Below are positions 1 through 10,159 of a DNA stretch of 64,000 nucleotides, piece after piece. The stretch's first letter is position 1; each line of letters opens with the position of its first letter. The notes below the pieces were generated by a model. That model made no database searches. It was not told the origin of the DNA and worked only from the letters and a program-made list of their open reading frames with translations. A program made the position numbers and the translations under genes. Source of the DNA: Gonatopus flavifemur (taxonomy: Eukaryota; Arthropoda; Insecta; Hymenoptera; Dryinidae); contig JAFFJZ010000030.1 in assembly GCA_018340375.1 (NCBI GenBank), forward strand, positions 682,001 to 746,000, read 5' to 3'.

Positions 1-1235
1 GCAATTGTATATCTCTTTCAATTTCATAAAACTATTTTGAATTAAATCTTACGAAAGCTTTTCAAATTGATATTTCAGTACTGGATGTACTATACTGAAA
101 ATCGTTTCAGTTCTTTGGGTTGATTTTTCATAAAAGAGTTTGTTTTTTGTGATTTATTAAGTTATACAAACAATTTTGACAAAACCCCAGTAATTTTACA
201 CTTTTGAATCATGAAACATTTATTCTGATACATAGTTTAAACTGTTTTGTCTTTTCAGATACCCAAGAACGTTTCAAACAAAACATTTTATTCTAAGTAT
301 CTACATTTCATTGAAAACATGTCATTCAATGGAATATTTTGATCACAGTCTTCTTGTATTGTAAGAGTTCCTTTCAGATTCATATACCCTTACTAAAATA
401 CATTGAAAATCTGAATTATTCTTTGACTTATTCTCTTTTCATGGGCTTTTTTAATGGCTTATGTATATGTTTATTAATCGTATAACACTAATATACAACT
501 ATCCAATTGCATCGTAAAATATAACACCTTTTCATGTATACATCTCATATATCTGTGGCCTGTGGCCTTCATTATGAAACATTCAGTATATCTTGTTTAT
601 GTTAGGTTGAATTATGTATAATAATTTCATTAATTGTGATAAATGTTCGAAATATAATGAATGTTTCACAGTAAACGGTACAGATGTATGAGATGTATAC
701 ATGAAAAGGTGTTATATTTTACAATGCAATTGGATAGTTGTATATTAGTGTTATACGATTAATAAACATATACATAAGCCATTAAAAAAGCCCATGAAAA
801 GAGAATAAGTCAAAGAATAATTCAGATTTTCAATGTATTTTAGTAAGAGTATATGAATCTGAAAGGAACTCTTACAATACAAGAAGACTGTGATCAAAAT
901 ATTCCATTGAATGACATGTTTTCAATGAAATGTAGATACTTAGAATAAAATGTTTTGTTTGAAACGTTCTTGGGTATCTGAAAAGACAAAACACTTTAAA
1001 CTATGTATCAGAATAAATGTTTCATGATTCAAAAGTGTAAAATTACTGGGGTTTTGTAAAAATTGTTTGTATAACTTAATAAATCACAAAAAACAAACTC
1101 TTTTATGAAAAATCAACCCAAAGAACTGAAACGATTTTCAGTATAGTACATCCAGTACTGAAATATCAATTTGAAAAGCTTTCGTAAGATTTAATTCAAA
1201 ATAGTTTTATGAAATTGAAAGAGATATACAATTGC
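1..1235. repeat. Long inverted repeat inside element A, copy 1
   Basis: The first ~610 bases return as reverse complement up to 1235 with few mismatches, so the segment can form a hairpin centred near 618. It starts and ends with GCAATTGTATATCTC and its complement. In copy 2 the palindrome extends well beyond this segment on both sides (52527-54782), so here the left arm is cut by the window edge. Confidence 0.9.
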
Positions 1236-1310
1236 AATTTCCATAAATAAAATCAACATTAAGGTTCATATATACAGTTCAAACAACCTAAATATGATCT
1301 CCTACAAGGA

Positions 1311-1530
1311 TATGTGGTATCGATCAACTATATCCAATTTTGTTCATCGATCCATGGCATCGATCAACTGTATCCAATATTGTTGATGAATACATGGTAT
1401 CGATCAACTACATCCAATATTGTTCATCGATACATGGTATTTATCAACTATATCCAGTATTGTTTATTGTTACAGGGTATACTCACTATTGTTTATCAAT
1501 ACATGGTATCAAACACAGTGACTCAGATAT
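1311..1530. repeat. 40-bp tandem repeat
   Basis: CGATCAACTA-type units start at 1321, 1361, 1401, 1441 and 1481, an exact 40-bp spacing with increasing decay. Because three units make 120 bp, two frames stay open through the array and give spurious repetitive peptides. Confidence 0.85.
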
Positions 1531-2123
1531 GCGGTATTGACTAATGACACCTAGGATTATCAATTATTAGTATCATACAGAACTGAAGGTATTCCAAATC
1601 AGCACAATCACTTTCAATAAGAAAATTCTGTAAGTCTCCAAGAGAATGAAATAATGATCTTGAAAGTAAAGAAAAATTTGGATACAGACTCAAACCAAAG
1701 CATTGCAAAAAATAGAAACTTTGAACGTCGATTTAATATACATTGAATTAAATTCACTTCGAAATTCACAATTCACTTCATATGAAATTATACATCAATA
1801 ATTGTAAGTTCAATTCATTTTATTGATAAAATTATATAACCTCTCACAGTACATATATCATATAAGTATATGTGATTGAAAAATTTTGAGGTTAGAAAAT
1901 TACATGGATTGGAAATTTGTCAACGTCGGAATCAAATTCTATTCACTGGCACATCATTACAGAATTTTCAACACTTCGCTATATTTATCCCTAATATTAT
2001 AATGATTCAAAAATTTATCGAGTCTGATTCGATTATTATTATAACACATCGTTCTACAGGAAATCAACCGAGGTACTCCAGGAACACTTGTTGCAACTTT
2101 TTTCTACCACAAACGCAAGTGTC

Positions 2124-2200
2124 GGTTTAGCTCAGGTCGTTTAGGCATAGGTTATGTAGGTTCACGTTCAGGTGGGTTGATTACAGCGGTTCGAATCCTC
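2124..2200 (+). other. tRNA-derived (SINE-like) segment in element A, copy 1
   Basis: An A-box-like TTTAGCTCAGG lies at about 2126-2137 and a perfect B-box GGTTCGAATCC at 2188-2198, with tRNA-like order and slightly wide spacing. No tRNA cloverleaf of normal length can be drawn, so this is read as a tRNA-derived Pol III promoter remnant, not a tRNA gene. The second copy of element A carries the same boxes, with the B box at 55230-55240. Confidence 0.5.
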
Positions 2201-2611
2201 GAAGGTGCATAATAAATTCCCATCAGTACAACGAGCAATTACAGAATGTTGCGGAGTTTGGGGATGTTGGTGAAAAGATAAAAATGGATTATTTTTATTT
2301 TCTTTTACAAAAATAACTAAAATCTGTGACAGATTTTTTTCCCCCTGAAATACACATTTTTCAAGAGTGCTATTCCACTCCAAGAAATTTAGAGAGTCAT
2401 ATTTATTCCAAAAAATTCCTCGTCAGTTACTGACAAGTGCCTCATCAGTTACTTTCTAGTGTCTGCTTAGTTTACCTGATTAGTCCCTCGTTGGTGCGAG
2501 TGTTACATCCCTCATCAGTTACTGGTAAGTTTTCCCGATTAGTGCCTCACCAGTAAAAAGGATGAACTGATTAGTGCCTTATGGTTTACTAGCGAGAATT
2601 TCTACCAGGGC

Positions 2612-2897
2612 CATTATCCAACACTTGACAACAATTAAATGATCCATCTTCAATGGACTCTTGTGTTATATCATTTTCATCGACAATTATATCTCTTATT
2701 TTTGACTGTGGAGTGTTGGAAGAATGCGATTTTAATAAATGTTTTTCAAATCGGAACGCGCTTTGGAATTCCCGAATACACGATCCTTGTTGGCACATGT
2801 ATCGATCGAAAACACTGAAAGTGTGTTGCAACTTCAAATGCTTCATTAATTTGTTCACAGAGTTCCACTCTAATTTGCAAGAAGGACAAATATACAT
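2612..2897 (-). pseudogene. C2H2 zinc-finger protein, module copy 1, truncated by element A
   Basis: From an ATG at 2897 the frame encodes two C2H2 fingers near the N-terminus: C-x2-C-x12-H-x4-H, then C-x4-C-x12-H-x4-H. An acidic, serine-rich stretch follows. The frame stays open to 2612, where element A begins and the rest of the protein is lost. It is a clear relative of the plus-strand gene at 21918, which has the same two fingers with the same C-x4-C spacing in the second. It lies about 310 bp downstream of the SAM-like gene on the same strand, the order also seen in the second copy. Fingers suggest nucleic-acid binding; the true function is unknown. Confidence 0.65.
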
Positions 2898-3209
2898 TTT
2901 AAGATCATTAAATCTATCAACTGAAGTAGATTTAGTAACAAAAATCACATGAAAGGATAAAGATACCTACTAGAATAACAATATGCTATGACTCCCAACA
3001 TTGAAAAAGAATTCTTACATCTATGGAATTTGTGGAACTTCCGAATTTACCAATCAAATAATCATCTTCTTGAAAAATAACAAAATAAAAAGCTTTTCTT
3101 GATGAAGCTAAAGAACTAATGAATATCATATAATGTCAAACAACACAACTGGAATTATACAATAACTTATAATTTGACACAAGTATCACTTTGTTATAAT
3201 GCAATATAA

Positions 3210-3545
3210 CTACATTTTTTTCAATGCCATCTCGATTGATTCAACAGAATTGATTATTGGATCGAACTCAGTGGTCATATTATAAATGCATTTTTGTATC
3301 AGGAGCCATACTTGTTCACATTCTGTAGGATAACGAGCGTTCAATACGAAGAAGGATTTATAGCATACATCGATAGCTCTAAGAGGACTTTCAACTAAAT
3401 ATAAAGTCTGATCGATGCAAACGTAATGAGCATTGATGGCACTATCATCAGGTCCTACGAAGATGATGAACGGTTGTAAAGTCAATTTCAAATTGGCCAT
3501 TCGATCCCTTTGTTTTTGTATATTTTTTTCAAGTTCAGCAAGAGT
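3210..3545 (-). CDS. SAM-like gene copy 1, last exon
   Basis: After GGTTTCAG the exon starts TLAELEKNIQKQR and ends at a TAG at 3210. The block AHYVCIDQTLYLVESPLRA is followed by a conserved C-terminal block with FFVLNARYPTECEQVW. It aligns along its whole length with the plus-strand exon at 21384-21713, which starts TLADLKRNWEKR. Confidence 0.75.
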   Translation of the reverse strand, partial: TLAELEKNIQKQRDRMANLKLTLQPFIIFVGPDDSAINAHYVCIDQTLYLVESPLRAIDVCYKSFFVLNARYPTECEQVWLLIQKCIYNMTTEFDPIINSVESIEMALKKM

Positions 3546-4451
3546 CTGAAACCATAAAATTGTTCATGATTAAGGAAATATTTTATCCGTTGATTTTATC
3601 AAAAACGGAAAATCATACTGCGCGTTGAAACTCATCGAACTCTTACATAAATATTGAACATGTGCATAAATATTCGAGATGATTTTGTTGATTTTTACAA
3701 ATGAAAATGGAAGAGAGAATAAAAATAGAGTACACGAATATCTAACTTTCAGGGAAATGCGGTCTCTTAATTTGAAAAAGTGAAAATTCTATTATTTTCA
3801 CTCCATTGAGTCTTAAAACTGAGTTCGTTTGATTCAAGTTGTATTCTCACTCGTTTAGAAATTCATTTCATTATCTTAGAGTGATAGCTTCACTCAAAAA
3901 AAAATAAAACTTTTATTTCAACAATTGACAAAGTCATCCCTAGTTGCTTGAAAAGTGGAATATTGTTCTAAAAAATTGATATAATGTTTTATGGTGTTAA
4001 ATTAAGTCACGTATCTCAGAATGAACATCCATTTGTATGTTCTTTTTCTTTGAGGGCCTTAGAGAATTGGAAGGAGTGTATAAAATTTTGCAACAACTCT
4101 TCTTTTCAATTATTCGATAAATAACAAATTCAAATAAATGATTAGACAGAACGTGCCCGGAATTCAACTCTGAATATGAGATTGAATTTTTTCATCATTC
4201 AAGAATACTAAGGAACAGAATTATATAAATATTTCGATATTTTGAGTTTATCACTTTCAAAATTCTGTTATAGTCATCAGGAATCAGTAAGAGATCAAAA
4301 TTGGTGGTCAAAATTTAATTCTGGTCATGTGCTTTTGAATAGTGTCATAGTGTTTGAGAGAAGTTCTGGCAAAATTTTACACGTTCCTTTTAATGCTTCA
4401 AAGCTTTGAATAGGAACAATTTAAAATGATGAATATGGGAAATATAATTAC
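3546..4451. other. Intron of the SAM-like gene copy 1
   Basis: About 0.9 kb of AT-rich sequence between exons 5 and 6. No element ends, coding stretch or long repeat was recognised in it. Confidence 0.5.
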
Positions 4452-4582
4452 ATTCACGGATAGAATGAAAGAATTCAATGATTCAGTTATGGACCGTTTA
4501 ATGTTAATCTTTCCTTTTCGAATTCTCATTGTTGAAGGACACAGTGCAGGTAATAGTTTCAAAATGTGAATATTTCTCTCGC
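4452..4582 (-). CDS. SAM-like gene copy 1, fifth exon
   Basis: This 131-bp exon follows TTTCAG and precedes GTAATT. It encodes ERNIHILKLLPALCPS, then a basic stretch and SITESLNSFILSVN. It fits phase 1 on its 5' side and phase 0 on its 3' side and is the paralogue of 8510-8643. Confidence 0.65.
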
Positions 4583-4653
4583 CTGAAATTGATGAAGTAA
4601 ATTTAGATCAACATATTACGATCATTAAAATTTAGGTCTTCTAATTCAACTAC

Positions 4654-4819
4654 CTTCTGTCATATTTTCAACGTCTTCCAACTCCAAGTATTGTTGTTGA
4701 AATACACGATCTTTAATATTAGTTTTCATAACATCATAGAATATCTTCGACATTTCTGGCCATTTATTGTATAATGATAAATTATGATTCTCATAACTCG
4801 CAGCAAAACCGGATTCAAT
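4654..4819 (-). CDS. SAM-like gene copy 1, fourth exon
   Basis: This 166-bp exon encodes ESGFAASYENHN, LSLYNKWPEMSK and FQQQYLELEDVENMTE and ends in phase 1 at a GTAGTT donor. Its 3' splice site AG uses the A of the TA target duplication of the mariner inserted immediately upstream. The plus-strand exon 8316-8448 is its paralogue and ends in the same phase. Confidence 0.65.
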
Positions 4820-4822
4820 CTA

Positions 4823-6131
4823 CGAGGTGTGTTCAAAAAGTAAGGTGACTTTGTATTTTTAAGAAAAAATATTTATTTATTTATCAATATTTATGTTGTC
4901 CCCTTCGAAGTAATCCCCCTCAGATACAATACACTCATGCCAACGGTTTTTCCAATCCTCAAAGCACTTCTCATAAGCACTTTTCGGTATAGCCTTGAGC
5001 TCTTCCAGCGATGCAGTCTTTATCTCTTCAATCGTTGCAAATCTCCGTCCTTTCATAGGTCTCTTTAGTTTTGGGAACAAGAAAAAGTCACATGGGGCCA
5101 AATCCGGTAAATATGGTGGCTGAGGCATGATTGTGGTGTTGTTTTTGGCCAAAAAATCTCTCACAAGCAAAGATGAGTGAGCAGGGGCATTATCGTGATG
5201 CAAAAGCCATGAATTATTTTTCCACAATTCTGGACGTTTTCTTCGTATTGCTTCTCGCAAACGGCGCATAACTTCAAGATAATACTGTTTATTGACCGTA
5301 CGACCATATGGTAAGAACTCCTGATGCACCACGCCATGGTAATCGAAGAAAACAGTGAGCAAAACTTTGACATTTGATCGAACTTGGCGTGCTTTTTTCG
5401 GTCTTGGCTCATCTGGGGTCTTCCATTGGGACGATTGGACTTTGGTTTCGACATCATAACCATATACCCATGATTGACCCTTTTGAGTAAATCTGGGTCG
5501 TCGTTGACGTCATTCAACAGTTCTTGAGCGATGCTCATGCGACGGTTCTTTTGGTCAAAATTTAGCAATTTCGGAACAAACTCCGCTGACAAACGTCTCA
5601 TGCCCAAAACGTTAGAAAAAATTTCATGGCACGAGCCAAGCGATAAACCAACATCCTCAGCAACTTCTCTGATAGTGATTCGACGATTTTCCAAAACAAT
5701 TTTCTTCACTGCTTGAACGTTTTCATCAGTTGTTGACGTGCTTGGGCGTCCAGAGCAAGGCTCGTCATTGGCATCTTCCCGGCCATCTTGGAAGAGTTTG
5801 TACCACTTGTAAACATTTTTTTTACTCAGAACAGTTTCACCGTATGCTACTGTCAACATTTTAAGTGTTTCGGAGCACTTTATTTTATTTTTTACACAAA
5901 ATTTGATGCAAATCCTTTGATCCATATTTTTTGATAGCAAGAAATCGCCGAGCACGCAAAACACTTATAACCTTTACGCCTCTCACAACCAAACAAAAAA
6001 TGCTATACACTTGAAACTTGGTACAGATGTTCGGGAAGAGTGTGCCAACATAACAAAATAAAAAAATCGATAATCGAAAGTACGTTGCCCGCGAAATTTG
6101 AGAAGTCACCTTACTTTTTGAACACACCTCG
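4823..6131 (-). mobile_element. mariner element, nearly complete, inactive
   Basis: A 1309-bp element bounded by TA at 4821-4822 and 6132-6133. The terminal inverted repeats begin CGAGGTGTGTTCAAAAAGTA and are near-perfect over about 28 bp. It carries one transposase gene on the minus strand. It lies in an intron of the SAM-like gene, exactly at the 3' splice site of the exon starting at 4819. Confidence 0.92.
4877..5925 (-). pseudogene. mariner transposase with a deletion at the first catalytic aspartate
   Basis: Reading starts at MDQRICIKFCVKNK (ATG at 5925), passes helix-turn-helix blocks (VYKWYKLFQDGRED, ITIREVAEDVGLS, MRRLSAEFVPKLL) and ends with stop at 4877. The catalytic block HHDNAPAH and the PDLAPCDFFLFPKLKRP block are intact in the second part. 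The reading frame changes near 5480, just after DPDLLKRV. There the usual TGDE segment with the first catalytic Asp is missing and the frame resumes at SWVYGYDVETK. A small deletion of about 10 bases explains both the lost motif and the frameshift. Length is close to the usual ~345 residues. The protein would be dead, so the copy is non-autonomous now. Confidence 0.85.
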
Positions 6132-6251
6132 TATATCAGGAATTATTGTCACATTATTTTCAAAATAAGTACGCATAAATGAAGCTGAATTTTCTTATGA
6201 TACAAAGAGATCAATATGAAAAATTAAAATGAAGAAATACAAAATATTTAC

Positions 6252-6439
6252 CAATAAATAAGCATTAGGTTGTTTCAGCACAGACCATTTTGCGAAAAGC
6301 AAATCTATTTTCTTTGAAGTAGTATTATGCATATCATTGATTCTCACAAACTGGCTTGCTTCCCAATGTTCTAGAACACTAGACCAGGGTTCACTGTTAT
6401 ATTTCAGCCACTGTACGTGGGGTTCAGATGATTCCATAC
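6252..6439 (-). CDS. SAM-like gene copy 1, third exon
   Basis: This 188-bp exon begins with the two bases that complete an Arg codon and ends in phase 0 before GTAAAT. It encodes WLKYNSEPWSSVLEHWEAS and KWSVLKQPNAYLL, the WL..N..PW block also readable at 42840-42900 in copy 3. Confidence 0.65.
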
Positions 6440-6525
6440 CTTGATTCAAATGGAAAATGATAAACGTGAATTACATATTGATTAATTGAATGGTGAATAT
6501 TCCGAATATTCATAATGCAACTTAC

Positions 6526-7066
6526 GTTGACGAGCCATCGCATCCTGTCATGGAGAATAGAGAAAAGGAGTACGATCGGGGTTGATTTTCTCCAACGGAA
6601 AGTGGCCGAAAATTGGGCTCTAGGTAGTTTCAATCTTTTCACATTTGATGGCGCTCGCCACAGTAAGAACCGGAGTCTAATTGGTTAGACACTTCGTTTC
6701 CATGGTTACTCAGCAGTACATACTGGTAAACACGTACGACAGCGCCAATTGCGAGGCCTATCTAGGCTACGTTTGCGGGGGCACTTCAAAAGTACTGCGA
6801 TCGTACTCCTGTCCTCTATTCTTCATGCATCCTGTGCATCTATCGCTTTGTCATTTGTTTCTTTCTTATCTCTTCTACTTTGTATTATTCCAGAATATAT
6901 GCAATCACGACGATGGTTTCTGTACCGATCAATTAATATACCTTTTGTAACTTTTTGATGCTCTCCGTCATGAAATGGTGGGGTGTAATACAATGAAACA
7001 CTTTCCTCAAATAGCGTAGCAATTTTTGTTGCTAGTTCTTGGATATGAATCTTTTTCAAGTCCAAT
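6526..7066 (-). CDS. SAM-like gene copy 1, second exon, split by a MITE
   Basis: The acceptor TATAG precedes 7066 and a GTAAG donor follows 6526. The peptide has YYTPPFHD and ILIDRYRNHRRD. The 279-bp MITE at 6549-6827 and one 8-bp duplication must be removed to restore 254 bp in frame. With the insertion the frame stops two codons after QDA. Confidence 0.65.
6549..6827. mobile_element. 279-bp MITE with 8-bp target duplication in an exon
   Basis: The ends CATGGAGAATAGAG and CTCTATTCTTCATG are inverted repeats that continue inward through GGAGTACGATC. The element is flanked by CATCCTGT at 6541-6548 and 6828-6835. An 8-bp duplication and a CA-start are compatible with P-like or hAT-like transposition. 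It interrupts exon 2 of the SAM-like gene. Confidence 0.85.
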
Positions 7067-7166
7067 CTATATCATAAATGATCAGGAGAAATAATCCATT
7101 GGAAATTTTAGAATTTGTACGCATTTCAATTCATTTTATATATTGTTCGCTTAAAAATCTACTTAC

Positions 7167-7318
7167 GGATGTGGATTTTTATTTATCACAATTGGCAAAT
7201 GAGAAATGATAACGTCTGTCAATTTATTGCGCATTCTACTATCCAAAACGCCATGCTTTTGATAATGATGTACAATTAGATATCCAGAAGTAGTTTCTTT
7301 CAGGAACATTTCAAGATC
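7167..7318 (-). CDS. SAM-like gene copy 1, first visible exon
   Basis: This 152-bp exon follows TATGTTCAG and is followed by a perfect GTAAGT donor. It starts in phase 0 and ends in phase 2. Its peptide holds the GYLIVHHYQKHGVLDSRMRNK block, which aligns with the ISLAYEKKPQFTDKMRE block of copy 3 at 42286-42500. Confidence 0.65.
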
Positions 7319-7629
7319 CTGAACATACGAAAAATGTACTTAACACGAAATTCTAACTCTTGGTTGCTGAAAGAATTCTGTTAGAATGTCTTTTAACGAA
7401 GTTGGTCAGAACTTTCAATCAATTCAATTGATTTTTGTTCCAGAATATTCAGTTTATAATTCAGTTTTTCTAAGTTTTTTGAAGAATTTCAGAATAAAAT
7501 AATCAACATAAGAGTTTATTAAAATTTTGTAACTAATTGTAATTCTTGCAAATCTACGCATCTAATTGAACATTGTTGAAAAATATTTTTGTCATTTTTA
7601 ATGTGCATTATTTCCACCAACTACCATCA

Positions 7630-8120
7630 GTTTTCAAGAAAAAAAATAAAAAGCACCTATTTGTTTAAATCGAAAATCAATGTTTTTCAACATTAAACTC
7701 GTCGTAACTCGGCCATTTTTTCATGTATCGTAATGAATCTTGCGTAATCCCATTCGTAAGACTCTCCCGATGACGTATATGTTGGAAAAATTTGTGAAAG
7801 TTAATAAAAAATTATGAATTTTTTAATCCGAAGTGAAAACCATGTTTTTCATGCTTTGCGTTGAGAAAGTATCGAGGGAAGTATGAGCTACGAAAAACTT
7901 CCAGCGACAAAGTTGTTCGTTAGTGTATCGAGAAACTTTGTGGAAATTTTTAGATCGATTGAACTATTAGTTTTGAAAATACAGCGATTTTAATATGAAC
8001 GCGCAACGAGAATTGTTCATCATTTCGCGTCGTGGTACCGGCTGAGTATTGGAGTCCATAGGAAAGATTGTATTAATTTGATTTTTGAATGCGTGTTTAT
8101 GTTTTGTGAGTTGCTGAATA
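7630..8120. mobile_element. Fragment of palindromic element C
   Basis: This segment matches 25690-26300 in the same orientation, and more distantly 43500-43930. It includes the stretch with CGTCGTAACTCGGCCATTTT and ATGACGTATATGTTGG. Unlike 25690-26300 it lacks the 131-bp MITE, so it reflects an older or empty-site version. The 130 bp after it (8120-8250) has an open minus-strand reading (LPEMSTLRSFHKLPVEFQ) that might be a 5' exon of the SAM-like gene; I cannot confirm this. Confidence 0.7.
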
Positions 8121-8315
8121 TTACGAAGAATATCAAGTTTTGAAGCTGCCGATTGGAATTCAACTGGTAACTTATGGAAGGATCTCAAAGTACTCATCTC
8201 GGGTAACTGGGATACGAAATAGTCAATTCCTATTGGCTGATTCCTCATTCTGGGTATCTGAGTGAAACTAATTCATTTGGTTCACTAATATTTCGATTTA
8301 TTCAATTTTCTGCAG

Positions 8316-8448
8316 TTGGAAATTGATTTCAAAACCTCTCAAAACATTGATGAAGACATTTTTTTCGAAGAATGGCCTAAAATATCCCCTCGCGTTGTTA
8401 AGGAAGCTTTGAAATTGAAAGTTTGTGAGAATTTTCCAGATTTTGAAA
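8316..8448 (+). CDS. SAM-like gene copy 2, internal exon
   Basis: Bounded by TTCTGCAG and a GTAAGT donor, 133 bp, ending in phase 1. The peptide LEIDFKTSQNIDEDIFFEEW continues PKISPRVVKEALKLK and aligns with the exon at 4654-4819 on the other strand. Upstream exons of this copy are not visible; the module copy 1 exons lie next to it in the opposite direction. Confidence 0.6.
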
Positions 8449-8509
8449 GTAAGTATGAGCTTCTTTACACTATACGCAGACATGAATTGGCAAGGTACTA
8501 TATTTACAG

Positions 8510-8643
8510 ACATTCCGGATGATATTGTGGCTTTGTTCTTGCTTCCTTATTTATCCAAACCAGTCTGCGTTCGCCAAGAAAGTAGAACATTTCCAACAGG
8601 CTGGAGAGCAGGAAAACCCGAAATAGCAAATGGTTTCATCTAA
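8510..8643 (+). pseudogene. SAM-like gene copy 2, next exon, ending in a premature TAA
   Basis: After a 61-bp intron ending TATTTACAG the frame reads NIPDDIVALFLLPYLSKP, then a GWRAGKPEIANGFI block, then TAA at 8641-8643. The paralogous exon 4452-4582 continues past the equivalent FI with LSVN and a splice donor. No donor is seen before the TAA here, so the copy is probably broken or the boundary has shifted. The matching last exon lies 12.7 kb downstream at 21384. Confidence 0.55.
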
Positions 8644-8772
8644 CGAATTCCAGTTAGATATTAACAAGTCTCCAGAATAATTCATTGAAAACAAAATCAA
8701 ATCTCCCATTACACTTGAGTTTGATACTAAAATCAATGAAATTGGTATGATTAAAATATTGGAATGAAAATA

Positions 8773-8928
8773 CACTGAAAAAAGTGTGGTTATGATGAAG
8801 GATCTGAAGTATGGTTATGACACAGAGCACCATTCAGTTTGTGATAACAATACCGATATCCCTATCTTTCAGATGGCTACAACAGTTGGATAGTATAATT
8901 ATGAATAAAGCAATACTTTTTTTTCAGT
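8773..8928. mobile_element. 156-bp MITE, TA flanks
   Basis: CACTGAAAAAAGT and the complementary TTTTTTTTCAGTG form the ends, flanked by TA at 8771-8772 and 8929-8930. Only the outer ~14 bp match, so the call rests on ends and duplication. Confidence 0.6.
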
Positions 8929-8930
8929 GT

Positions 8931-9523
8931 AGCTTCTGAAAAATTTTATCAGAACAGAGATTCCTAATCAAAGAAAAGAAAAGAAACACATGATACTATT
9001 TCACTTGATTTAAATGTGGCATTGGAACGAGTTTTTGAATACGAATTTATTTTTTTTGTTTACACCGAACGAAGTTGTATTTATACAAAGAAAGAGTTAT
9101 CATCACCAGTTTGAACTGTATAACACTTGATACCAAATCAGTAGCCACTTTCTACATAACACACGAAGAATGGTTTTGGAGGAAAATGGATCTCTTTTAC
9201 AATTCTTTTCGAGCTAATTGAATCACAGAGTTTCCCTGGCGAAGAACACAACGTGCGTGCAACGTGCATGGCCGCCAAATCACGCTCTCCAAATTGTCCA
9301 TCTCTCTTCAAATAGGTTGTCAGAAGAGACAGATAACTTGAATGAAGTAAATTTTATTGGCGGCCAGGCACGTCTCACCCCGCTGTGATTCTCATTAGGG
9401 TTTGGGAGGATTCTGTTTTGTTGACATTAACGAATTCTTATAGAATAGATTTTGAGTTCGAGAAGAATTCTAAAATAATTCTGTGCACGTTATTGATTGA
9501 GAATTTTTCGTTTGTTATATCCA
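8931..9523. other. Unassigned sequence
   Basis: About 0.6 kb with no recognised gene, repeat or element end. Confidence 0.4.
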
Positions 9524-10159
9524 CCCTAGTAGAAATTTTGAATGGAAAAATACCTAGACCAGACGAGGCATGCCTGATGTTCTATCAGGTCCTTATCAGG
9601 TTTCGTTACGGTTTTCTCTCTTCTGCTCGAATTTTATGAAAATCTCATCCGAACCCTATTGTAGCTCTGCGTTACATACCTACTTGAATTCTATTTGGAA
9701 AATCGGAAAATCCCCTCCCTACTCCAAATGCCAGACAAATCCGGACAACTTTTTTAGCTGGATCTGTCTGGTTTTGTATGGTCTTGTCTGGTTTGCCAAA
9801 TACAAAATTTTTACCAAGTTTAAAATGAGTCAGGATTGATACGGCTTGCAAAAATCTCTGGTATAATCCGGATTGTCGGGGGAAAATTATGTCAGTTGTT
9901 GTATGTAAAGAACATAATCGGAAGAAGTTGCTGTAATTGGCTGGGACTGGCATGAAGAAATAGCGACAGGGTGATACCGGTTTGCCAGTAAAAGAAATTG
10001 TGCCAGATTTTATAGGACTTGCTGATTAAGAACTTCGTCAGACCTACTCAGTCAATCACGCATTCCTTGAATGTGCCGATCTGGATGGTATCGGCGGGTT
10101 GCTAGAGTGCTTGAAACTCTCTGGAGTACCAAGACCAAAAAACTCCTCAGTTGACCATC

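Larger units (their letters stand above)
1..2610. mobile_element. Palindromic CCC-ended element A, copy 1 (left end outside window)
   Basis: Bases 1-2610 are nearly identical to 53041-55652, which lies inside a complete copy of the same element. The right end reads TTTCTACCAGGG at 2599-2610, the reverse complement of a CCCTGGTAGAAA terminus. The sequence after 2610 differs between copies, which fixes the boundary. The copy contains a 1.2-kb inverted repeat, a 40-bp tandem array and a tRNA-like segment, and has no convincing protein. It truncates the zinc-finger gene that begins at 2612 on the minus strand. Class is unknown; a CACTA-like relative is possible from the CCC ends and 2-bp duplication seen in copy 2. 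Confidence 0.8.
3210..7318 (-). pseudogene. SAM-like multi-exon gene, module copy 1 (interrupted by a MITE)
   Basis: Six exons join in phase on the minus strand: 7167-7318, 6526-7066 (holding a MITE), 6252-6439, 4654-4819, 4452-4582 and 3210-3545. Each has AG/GT borders. With the MITE and one target duplication removed they give 1227 bp, 408 codons plus stop. Conserved blocks in order are a GYLIVHHY block, YYTPPFHD...GILIDRYRNHRR, EPWSSVLEHW, KWSVLKQPNAYLL, KWPEMSK, ILKLLPALCPS and AHYVCID...FFVLNARYPTECEQVW. They recall the large family annotated in fish as SAMD3-like; I have no database check. The 5' exon or exons (SAM domain, compare copy 3 at 41684) are not found. A mariner sits in the intron between exons 3 and 4. 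The MITE in exon 2 brings an immediate stop, so this allele is probably broken. Confidence 0.7.
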
